Of a DNA stretch of 64,000 nucleotides, positions 54,927 to 64,000 are shown one piece after another. The translations under genes were made by a program, and so were the position numbers. The notes under the pieces were generated by a model. It was not told where the DNA came from and ran no database searches. It saw only the letters and a list, made by a program, of their open reading frames with translations. Numbering within the stretch: position 1 is the first letter of the stretch; each line of letters opens with the position of its first letter. The stretch comes from Ambrosia x helenae. Lineage: Eukaryota > Streptophyta > Magnoliopsida > Asterales > Asteraceae. The stretch is taken from contig CM061224.1 in the NCBI GenBank assembly GCA_030844895.1, positions 77,302,620 to 77,366,619 on the forward strand, written 5' to 3'.

Positions 54927-56965
54927 TGTCACACCCCAACCGATGGCGGAATACATTGGGGCGAGACTTGTGGTAGACTGTTCAAAGACTTCATGACACT
55001 AATTGTGACAATATGATTTAAAGATAAAATTTCATTCATAGCATAATCATTGTCTAAAAGATAACGAAATACAAATTGTTTCATGAAAAGGAAAGTATAA
55101 CATCAAAACATAGAAAATTAAACTAGTTGCGAGTTTCTAGTCTAATCCTAAGTAGTTATCTTGATAAACCTGCATTAAACATTTCCTGCAACATGTATAA
55201 AATATTCGTCAACACATAAAGCATTGGTGAGCATACTAGTTTGAGTCTAAGTACATAGTATAGAAAAGTCTACTCGAATCATCATGTTATAGGCATATGC
55301 ACGTAGAACCATACAAACGGCAATAACACTCGATAACACAAAAGACTTCATCTTATCATGACCCATAAAGGGGGCAGCGTGTCAACCTATAGTGCTATAC
55401 ATGTAAGGTGGGTTGTTAACTAATCGTACATTTGTATGTAAGACTTTGAATTCTAGCTTGGCATAGCATAATAGCATTTAGATTGAGTATAATAGTTTTT
55501 AAGAGTATGTAGTCGTTTAAGTTTTGGTAATGATACATGTTGAGCCCCAAAGAATAAAGAATAAAAGGGGGACAATTATGAACTCACCTTTGGGTGTGTC
55601 TTGATATACTTCCAAAGATAAGTCTTGGTAGTTTAAGCTTTAGCTCCGATTAACAAAAATTAAGAATTAGAGTCTTAGGTTCGAGTTTTAGTTTATAGAT
55701 TCACGAGAGTCATGCAAGCCTTTTAGGCAAACCAAAACACAAATCGCCTTTAAGGAAATCCGGATGGTCATGAGAATAAGCTTGACCAAGCACAAAATCA
55801 TAATAGATGATTCGGATTGTATAAGGTTAGGAATGTGAATCCGATTGATGAGTTCATGTCATAACCGCTTCGCTTATGAAGTAAGCGTGGGTTTTGGACA
55901 CGGGATTTCCCCTTTCTAGTGTGGATAAATCCGTAGCACAAGAAGGGTCAAGAGAGTTGGTAAGGTAGGGTGTAACCATAAACCTTCCAAATATCAATAA
56001 TAAGCTAGTAAGATAGAAACTTGAAAGTATATGTTTATATTATTATATAGTATAAGCTAGTAAGATAGAAACCTTCCAAATATCAATAATAAGCTAATAA
56101 TAAGCTGATTTGGATGAGTCTTGACTCTCCTTTATAACCCAATACCATAGCACAAATCTCCCTAACATTAGATTGTTAGTAGACTTGGTTGGTTCCTTCA
56201 CAACAAACATTCTTAGGACATAAAAACAATTCACAAAACAAACTCATTTGGGACCTCTTTTAGGTGCTCTACCCTTATCCCACTTATGTGGATAAACATG
56301 GGGAAGATCCTAGAGGGTTCTCCAAGGAGTTTTGGATAGAAAAGAGAAGGAAAATTAGAATATTAGAGCAAGTTTGAGCTTAGAACTTACTGATTATGTT
56401 TTCAGAAAGTTTGCTCAATAAACTTAAAGATTAGAGAGTGTTTTATGGAAATTATGGATGAACAAGGGATTAAAGGGTGGAGAGGAGTGGCATTTATAAG
56501 GGAGGTGAGTTGGTTGGGTATTAAATGGAGTTATTAGAATAGTTGGGAGGAGTTTAGGTGATAATTAGGAGTTTAGTTATTAATAGTTTAGTGATAGTGG
56601 TAGTCTGCTGTTTGTTCCTATCGAGTCCTAGAAAAAAAAAAAAGAAACTACAGAATATGATGTATTATGTTGTTGTAGTTTTGTCAAAAAGTCAAAGAAT
56701 TCACGTTTTCCCTTTTTTTTATTTTATTTTGAAATCTGAAAGTATTATGATTATAAACATATATTTTGTTTTATAAATATATATTAAGATCTTAACTAAA
56801 TGAGTTTCTTGTTATAGTGTTTAAATTGAATAGGATAATTTATATTGACGACTCGTCACGAATCGGTAGGAGTAACATAAAAGAAGCGAGTAAAGACGAA
56901 CTTGAAATTTGTTAAGTATAGAATTTAAAATACAAGTAAAAAAGTAAAAATCACGCGATGTTACA
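54927..56965 (-). mobile_element. Gypsy-3 3' LTR
   Basis: 2039 bp, TGTCACACCCC...GATGTTACA on the plus strand. A short imperfect duplication (AAGCTAGTAAGATAGAAAC) lies around 55990-56100. The minus-strand sequence AAAAGTAGGGGAGAA right after it (56966-56980) serves as a polypurine tract. Confidence 0.8.
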
Positions 56966-58918
56966 TTCTCCCCTACTTTTGAAAATTTCGTCTCGAAATT
57001 TAATTAAGAGTCAACCTTTTGAAAAATAGGTAAGTGGTTTGATATGAGAACAAGGCTTGTTAGATTATTATGTTTAAGGCGAATAAGGTATCTACTCACT
57101 TGTGCGATAATTTTGCTCGTAAGAGAAGTACTTTTAAAATTTTACCTAAGGTTGTACGTAGAAATTTGAGAAGTTAACCGACATAAGCATTTTGTAAATA
57201 GTGAAATAAGGGGTACGTATAAACAGGTTTGTATATAGAGTTGATGTAGCAAATTTTGGAAAAGTAAGTGAATATACAGTATAACATACATGAAATAGTA
57301 AAAAAATCTTGTGAAGGTAGGTAAGTATACTGTGTATAAGAAATAGTAAGAGTTTTAGGAAAGTAAGTATTTATACAGTATGAAATAGTGAAAATTGAAG
57401 GTAGGTAAGTATATGTGTATAACATATAGAAATTTTGGGAAAATAAGTTGTTATACGGTATATCATATATGAAATAGTAGAATTTGTTGGCTTGTAAAAG
57501 AGGTGTCTTTGGGTAATTGGGGGGAATAGTAAAAATGTGAGCATAATGAGTGACTAGATGTGGGAATTAGTAGTATAGATCTTTGGTTTGCACAAGGTTG
57601 AAAATTTTGTTAGAAAAAGAAAACTTTTAGAAGTGATTAAATAAACGAGAAATTGGACTATTTGAAAACTGCTTTTTTTGGTGATATAAATAGTAGTTAT
57701 TTACTTTTAAATCCTGAATATACTTAATCGAGAAAATATAACAAAGTGAGAGGCAAATCTTGTTTTAAATGTATAAATGCCTTTAGAGGTTAAGGCCAAA
57801 GGTTACGGGACTTAGAACGAGATTTTTGATAATGATAGGATTGCTAAATTAAGCAAGGAAAGGCAAGAGGAAGGAAACGAAGTTGATGGAGATTACAAGT
57901 ATGGATTATTCATAGCAAGGATGATGTTGCATAGTAGAGAGTGTGGTTCAAAACAAGGTTATAATATGCATAAAGATAAATAATGCAAGCGTAATTAGAC
58001 TAGTAAACTATAACATAAACGGTATCGCAAAAGATAAATAACGTAAGTGTTGGTCAAAATTTTAACTCGATACCCAAAACTTCTCATGGCACGAATAACT
58101 CTACTTTTGGTAGTATGATAGGACATTTATGTATAGGACGTACCAGCGGCATATCCACCATGTCGTTATCATACCTCATCCGTGTTGTTATTCAAGTCAT
58201 GATAGGTTACACACACTGGAAATTGTTATATTTTCCATGCGCCCAATTTTTGTAATTACGTGTGCACTCGTAATTAGTCCAATTGTCGTATGGTCCACAT
58301 AATTTGTCTTAGTTATGTGTGGGTCACTAGTGGGCACAAAATAATTATACACAAAGTAAAAGACAATAGGCTAAGGCATTAAACAGTTTTGATGTTGTAA
58401 ACATAGCAAGCAACGTGACATGCAAACATATAATGTGAAAAGGCATTAAGCAAGTTTTTGATATTGTTAACCGTACATGTTTTTGGCGTAGATGTATTGT
58501 TTCATGACATAACGGTGTAGGCTTGTGCATATGTGGTTACGTTCAAATGTATAAAATCAAACAAAAGAATGGACAATTGGATTCCAAATGGAAACGTGTA
58601 AAATGTTTTGACTGAGGGTAACATAAAATTTGAGTTCATTACAAATTGAGTTTATGGGTACGCGGGCAATTTTAGCTTTTCAAGATTAAGGGTCAAGTTT
58701 GATGGTAGAAGAATTTAGTCCGTTTGATGTTAAATAAAAACATATTTAATTGAAGTGGGGAAATTTTAGTGTAAAAGTTTTATCGAAGATGGTCGTTTGA
58801 TTTATGAAAAAATCCATTTTATTAAGCGAGAAAAAAAAATAGTTTATTGACAATTTTAGTTTGGCGTTCATGAATATTTTGACTCATGACACGATTTTAA
58901 GAGAAAAGGTTTTGGGGA
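56966..58918 (-). other. Gypsy-3 internal region, noncoding
   Basis: The block ATTTCGTCTCGAAATTTAAT near 56986 resembles the end of chromovirus internal regions (29224 in Gypsy-2). No pol or gag domain. Imperfect tandem units occur at 57240-57480. No primer site is found before the right LTR. Confidence 0.65.
57240..57480. repeat. Imperfect tandem repeat, about 55-60 bp units
   Basis: Four degenerate units with the core AAGTAAGT..TATACAGTAT..GAAATAGT and GGTAGGTAAGTAT, inside Gypsy-3. Confidence 0.65.
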
Positions 58919-59766
58919 CTGATTTGGATGAGTCTTGACTCTCCTTTATCACCCAATACCATAGCACAAATCTCCCTAACATTAGATTGTTAGTAGACTT
59001 GGGTGGTTCCTTCACAACAAACATTCTTAGGACATAAAAACAATTCAGAAAACAAACCCATTTGGGACCACTTTTAGGTGCTCTACCCATATCCCACTTA
59101 TATGGATAAACATGGGGAAGATCCTAGAGGGTTCTCCAAGGAGTTTTGGATAGAAAAGAGAAGGAAAATTAGAAGAATAGAGAAAGTTTGAGCTTAGAAC
59201 TTACTGATTATGTTTTCAAAAAGTTTGCTCAATAAACTTGAAGATTAAAGAGTGTTTTAGAGAGATTATGGATGAACAAGGGATTAAAGGGTGGAGAGGA
59301 ATGGTATTTATAAGGGAGGTGAGTTGGTTGGGTATTAAATGGAGTTATTAGAATGGTTGGAAGGGGTTTAGGTGATAATTAGGAGTTTAGTTATTAATAG
59401 TTTAGTGATAGTGGTAGTCTGCTATTTGTTCCTCTCGACTCCTAGAAAAAAAAAAGAAACTACACAATATGATGTATTATGTTGTAGTTTTGTGAAAAAG
59501 TCAAAGAATTCACGTTTTCCCTTTTTTTTTAAATCTAAAAGTATTATTATTATAAGCATATATTTTGTTTTATAAATATATATATTAAGATTTTAACTAA
59601 ATGAGTTTCTTATTATAGTGTCTAAATTGAATAGGATAATTTATATTGACGACTCGTCACGAATTGGTAGGAGTAACATAAAAGAAGCGAGTAAAGACGA
59701 ACTTGAAATTTGTTAAGTATAGAATTTAAAATACATGTAAAAAAGTAAAAATCACGCGACGTTACA
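58919..59766 (-). mobile_element. Gypsy-3 5' LTR, partial
   Basis: 848 bp closely similar to 56105-56965, ending CGTTACA next to the ATCAT duplication. The remaining roughly 1.2 kb of the LTR and the primer site are missing. Confidence 0.8.
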
Positions 59767-61285
59767 ATCATATTCATAATCACTGCCCATAACCAAGTCA
59801 GCATATTATTGTAGGATCATCACATATCTTCTGAACAGTGTACACACGGTATTTATATTTAAGATTGTATTCTGAAACTTCAATTTTGAAAGCCAAAAAC
59901 TTATCTAACAGTCGAAATAACTCTTGGGGAAAGCCTTCACTTTCCTCAAGCTTCAACTGTTTTTCCCTTAAATCACTCGCAGATGAACAAACAATACTGG
60001 ACACATCTCTATCAAACAACATAAAGGACACATTGCCGGTCTTATCATGAACTCTCACTTGAACCTTAAACTTGAAATAAATACCTTCCAATAAGTTGAC
60101 AGTAATGTTGAAAAAATGTAAATAAACATTTTATCTTACTTTGTTGAGATAGATTTACATTCACAATCGAATTTAGGACAACAAAAGCTGTAACAGGCAA
60201 ATCGAGAATTTCTTCAGAAACTTTTGCAGCAGTTTGTAAGTACTCTGATTTCGTTTGCACCTTCCTGAAACATTTCTTACAAGCAACATAGAACAAACCA
60301 AAACTTTGTTGCACAACTTTTATAGTTCCAACCACAACACAACACATTACCTGTAATCCAACAATATATTGATCATAGTTTTGAACCAGAATATAAAAAA
60401 CAAATTAATTATAATAAAGAAATAAACAAATATGGAATTTATTAAAAAAAAATACTGACACCGTTTCTATGTCGCTAAGCTTGTCTACATCTTTCTTTGG
60501 AGTTGAAACAACGAATTCTTGATGCAATGAGTAAGCAGAATCAGAGGAACGTAGTGATAGGGAAGTACAACCAGATTCTTAAGCTTGCTTCTTAAGAAGA
60601 CTGAAAAATGGAAAAAAAAAACAATGAACAAAAAAAATGACCTCAAAAGTATGAACCAAAAAAATTTAAAAAAAATTACTCTTTTCTGTAAAAAAATTTC
60701 TAAATATTGTACCTCCTCCTTAATTGGTTAACTTCATCAATTTCTACATTCAAAAACAGTCGACTTCCATACTTGTCGCTTTGTACGGAAATTTGTTCTA
60801 TATATAACAATGTACATATACTTAGTGACTTTATTTCATGTTAAAAATTATTTTAAAAAACACAAAGGTAAGACAAACTTACCTTTCCAGTCCTTAACTT
60901 TACCATGTTGTATAACAACCATCACATGCTTATTGGCAGGAATATTAGCAATGAGATTGTTAAACAGTATTGCATAATCATTCAACATTGTACATCTTAA
61001 AATCGTACCTCTACACACAAACAATAATTTTAAGATTATAAATACATATAAAAAAATGGGGAGTCAACATTTCAAATACCACATTTATTACTTCACAAAA
61101 TAACATACAAGTTATCTACCTTAAGAGAATATTCTTCATTACATTTACTACACAACTTTATTAATTCTTAACATTTATTACATAACTGATTGTATATATT
61201 ATGTTTCGCAAACATAAGAACAAACAAATTTTATAAAAACAAAAGTCAATGCTTACTCCAAATCTTGAAGATCAAAGTTCATCCG

Positions 61286-61814
61286 TGAAGGATCGACGAA
61301 CGTCTCACCCGACAATCACGAGGGTTATATTCAAGGTGCGGAATCCCTTGAATATGCTTTAATAACATAAACAAACATGAAACAATGATAAACGAGCAAT
61401 TACAACACACAAGCGGGTAAAAAGATTAACGTTTATATCATTAAAACAGAGCACGAGTGTTACAATGATCAAACCAAGCAACCTCAGACCTGGGGAGGGT
61501 GTTTGGAGAGTGTGTGTGGCAAAAACTGATTATTAGGGCAATGATTGGGCCTATTTATACCTCACGTACTCGTACAGGTCAGTATTGGCGAATAGAGGCT
61601 ATAAGACATGTACCTATAGGCGATTGGGCCATAATCGCCTATAGGGAACCCCTAATCGCTAGAACAGTAATGGCGAATAGGGTCTATTCGCATTTTCCAT
61701 CTTGTACTCGCCTATAGCCTTAATCACACCCAAAAACGTGTATAAACGTCTCCAAACACCCCGAAACTCGTCCAAACAACATATATACTAGCCTAGGGAC
61801 ATCAGGCACTAACA
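61286..61814 (-). mobile_element. Copia D 3' LTR
   Basis: 529 bp, TGAAGGATCG...GCACTAACA on the plus strand, similar in length and opening (GGTGCGGAATCCC block) to the copia B and C LTRs. Its left edge falls inside the RPA-like gene; expected duplicated bases are ATCCG (61281-61285), the partner being outside the window. A minus-strand TATA box (GTATAAATAG) is at 61551-61560. Confidence 0.8.
61551..61719 (-). promoter_or_regulatory. Copia D U3: TATA box and GCGAATAG/TCGCCTATAG motifs
   Basis: Upstream of the minus-strand TATA box, seven related motifs occur in both orientations: GGCGAATAG (61586, 61672), CCTATAGGCGATTG (61613), AATCGCCTATAGG (61633), AATCGCTAG (61653), CTATTCGC (61684) and CTCGCCTATAG (61707). 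The core differs from the GGTCGAA core of copia B and C. Confidence 0.65.
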
Positions 61815-61827
61815 GACTCCCCCTTGG
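61815..61827 (-). promoter_or_regulatory. Copia D polypurine tract
   Basis: The minus strand reads CCAAGGGGGAGTC immediately before the LTR start TGTTAG. This fixes the LTR as the 3' LTR of a minus-strand element running off the right edge. Confidence 0.8.
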
Positions 61828-61956
61828 ACCAGGCTAGTATACGTACAGAGACTTCAAAAGACATAGTTTATAACAAAACACAACAACTTTACAGACTCGA
61901 AAATTTGAAAACAAGCATAACATAACATAACATAACAAGCAGCATCTTCAGTCTTC

Positions 61957-64000
61957 TCACCAAATCGATATCGTCCTGATCCTTGACAGTCTCGACCAGT
62001 CGCATCCAGCATGAACTTTGTTGGCGTGACAAAAGCGAATCACCCTTTGATACTTCAATGCTTGACCAGCTTCGGCCTTCAAATGCTGAATGGGATACAG
62101 GAACAGCGTCTCCACATCTTTCTCCAAACAATTTATCAGCCACATCGGGTCCCAAATTCTGATCTTTCTGCACGGTTTAGGAGAGTTGCTCAAGACGATC
62201 ACTGCCTCATTAGTAACTGCATCATAGTGCCAATAGTAGAACTTTGAGGAGAAGTCTTGCTAAACTGGGACAATAGGAATCTTCGATACACAGTTCGGTG
62301 GCTTGATCTTATGTTCCCAAATAGGACTTTTGGTGCGAGGATGAATCTTGTCTGTTTTGTATGACTTGGGATACTGAGGTTTAAAAGATTTCCATTCAGT
62401 TCGGCTCTCTTCAGCTAGAAGGTTGTAGAAAGTATCTAGGCTGGATTCTTTCTCATAGTATAGAGGAAAATCTAGTCTGATCAGATCTCGGATATACCAG
62501 AAGGGGAGACTGAGAACATTCCGGTAAGGACTGAAGTATAACAGACCTTCTTCCCATTTCACGCCCAACATCTTCGTTTTCTCCACATAAGCCCAACTGA
62601 TAACATCTCCAGACATCTTAGACAGACGTTTCTTGAAGATAGAAGCTTGTACAGGACCCTTCTTCTTGTTTTCCTCTTCAGCTGATGGAAACCAATTTGG
62701 ATATTTCTGCCTGATCTTGTCGTGACTTTCTTTCACTTTATCAGGAACAGGAGTAGGATTAGATTTCAGCTTTTCTTCAGCCTCATGAACCATCTCCTCA
62801 TAAATATTAGGAATCCCAGTGCCCGTATGATCAACCACATATTCGGGAGTTGGCACACTGGTTCCTTCTTCCAAATTTACCTCATTGTTCTCTGGATGCA
62901 TCTCAGGTGGAGGACTTTGACTTGCACCGAAAGATTCTCCGTGTGCGTGTCCATACACCTCTTTCATGTCATCAGATGTCATCTCATGAGGTATCTCGCC
63001 TTCCTCTAAGTCATACTCTGGTATAGCAGGTGGAGGAAGTAGGTTGCCTTCATCATCATAAGGAAAATAATAGTTCAAAGGCTCAACATACTCTACTGGA
63101 ACTACGGCTTTCTTCATTGCATCCCGTAGTTGCTGAATCTTGCTTTTCACGGGACCTGGCTCCCACTGAGAAGAAGAACCTGCTGCGGGATCCTTGCCTT
63201 GTCTGTCATGACTTTTCTTAGTACGTTTAGACCCAGATCCAGCTGAAGATCCACCACAACCTGTGGCTCCAGGATCACCACCTTTACCAGTATCATCATC
63301 ACCATCATCCGATTCATCATCATCATCGTCCTCGTCACCATCTTCTTCATCATTACTTTCTTCATCATCATCATCACCAACACCAGCACCAGCTTCTGAA
63401 CTTGCACCACCAGTGAGTCTAGGTTGAGTTCCAGTTAACTCATTTAACCTAGTTCTCAGTTTTGTGTTCTCCTTCTCGAACCTGGTGATTCTGTGTTCAT
63501 TGTTTACATTGGCAAGTTGAAGCTCGTTGTTCTTGGCTTCAACACCTTTAAGTCTCTCCAAAGTGCTTTGGTTTGACTGTATCAGCTGCTGGTGAGATTC
63601 CATGAGCTGCCTGTTTGATTCAATGACCTACTGATTCAAAAGTGTAAGCGCGTTGACAGTCGCTTGCAGCTCTTTGTTGGATTGGATGGTTTCCCCGATC
63701 AGCTCTAGCATCCCCGTTTCATTCTCTTCAATAGTTGCGTTCTTGGTTCTTAACTCAGCTATTTCACGTGTTTGAGTAGCAACTATAGAAGTTACCTCGC
63801 TGATTCTGCGCTGAAGTTGTTCATTCGTTGCAAATGCTGAGGAAGAAGAGGTCTGATCGGTTGACATAGAAGCCGGAGGTCGAACTTCTTGTCGCATCTT
63901 CTTAATCCGGTCATCAATTGGATTAGAAACAATCTGAGAACTTGTTGCTGCTTCGGTAACTGAGACTGGCTCAGTGAAGATTACCGAAGTAGGCATTGAC
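61957..64000 (-). pseudogene. Copia D long ORF next to 3' LTR, coiled-coil/acidic protein
   Basis: One frame runs from the window edge (first visible Met at 63996) to 61957, about 680 codons, interrupted only by two TAG codons (63628-63630 and 62260-62262). Features in order: Ser/Thr-rich start; coiled coil with long heptad blocks across the first stop (RISEVTSIVATQTREIAELR, ITRFEKENTKLRTRLNEL); a strongly acidic Asp/Glu run (63290-63390); a basic GSKRTKKSHDRQGKD; a Pro-rich part; then a globular C-terminus with WAYVEKTKMLGVKWEEGLLY and ending in WLINCLEKDVETLFLY. It ends 143 bases from the LTR, where SIRE-type elements can carry an env-like ORF after pol. No enzyme motif or clear membrane segment is visible. 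The right part is outside the window. Confidence 0.65.

Larger units (their letters stand above)
54927..59766 (-). mobile_element. Gypsy-3 remnant inserted in the RPA-like gene
   Basis: 4840 bp flanked by the perfect target duplication ATCAT (54922-54926 and 59767-59771). It starts TGTCACACCCC and ends CGTTACA. A complete left LTR (54927-56965) and a partial right LTR (58919-59766) surround 1.95 kb of noncoding DNA. The purine tract right of the left LTR puts it on the minus strand. No gag or pol is found, so it is a deletion derivative or non-autonomous element. Confidence 0.85.
54450..61285 (-). pseudogene. Replication protein A large-subunit-like (RPA1) gene, disrupted
   Basis: Exons with GT..AG borders can be read on the minus strand: 61257-61285, 60883-61010, 60713-60797, 60460-60600, 60140-60350, then 59772-60084 continuing at 54910-54926, 54727-54804 and 54450-54632 (stop TAA). 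Blocks include DLEGTILRC, SRLFLNVEIDEVNQL, VVGTIKVVQQSFGLFYVACK (first half of the zinc ribbon), FKVQVRVHDKTGNVSFMLFD and YKYRVYTVQKICDD, which fit the C-terminal OB-folds of plant RPA1-like single-stranded DNA-binding proteins. Lesions: TAA in exon 4, a one-base frameshift near 59813, a gypsy insertion in the sixth exon and a copia LTR at 61286 that removes the 5' part. The second zinc Cys pair is only readable in another frame (CCPKFDCEC). Confidence 0.75.

Overview
This window is plant nuclear DNA, AT-rich and almost free of intact genes. The reasons are spliced exons with GT..AG borders, chromovirus, Athila and SIRE-type LTR retrotransposons, tRNA-iMet and tRNA-Asp primer sites, a 5S-carrying Cassandra TRIM array, MITEs, microsatellites and a Helitron-like terminus. 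From memory of the families an Asteraceae-type eudicot fits best, but that is an inference that no search has tested.

Layout. 1-12742: SIRE-type Ty1/copia material on the minus strand. A fragment (copy A, 1-1736) is a near-identical direct duplicate of 5591-7325 inside a larger copia element B (about 2741-11519), whose 5' LTR is 10992-11519. Element B sits in a gypsy LTR fragment, which sits in the leader of a third copia element C (LTR 12246-12742), which sits in the RT region of an old Athila-like gypsy element (12743-18276). That Athila also carries a solo LTR (13850-15500, target duplication CAATT). 18277-26344: a gypsy LTR fragment, then a plus-strand Tekay/Del-like chromovirus (Gypsy-1) with a 2.8 kb LTR, an extra ORF before gag and an apparent gag intron; it breaks off inside integrase. 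26569-35164: a minus-strand Tekay chromovirus (Gypsy-2) with chromodomain, both LTRs and target duplication AAAGC. 35165-38642: a decayed exon-intron gene interrupted by a tandem Cassandra array, then a MITE and microsatellites. 38643-49436: a complete Athila element with two 1714 bp LTRs, target duplication CGCCT and a broken coding region. 49437-52600: AT-rich DNA with a long inverted-repeat MITE. 52598-61285: a minus-strand, probably Helitron-borne replication protein A (RPA1-like) pseudogene of about eight exons. It is cut by a gypsy remnant (54927-59766, target duplication ATCAT) and by a copia LTR at 61286. 61286-64000: the 3' end of that copia element, with a reading frame of about 680 codons next to its 3' LTR.

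Function. No complete working gene is visible. The pol genes show stops, frameshifts and losses of catalytic residues, so any element still moving would need proteins from elsewhere. The most unusual signals are regulatory or structural. One is a homologous array of small hairpins, with compensated stem changes, in two Tekay LTRs. The other is a family-specific short motif repeated just upstream of the TATA box in several unrelated LTR families.
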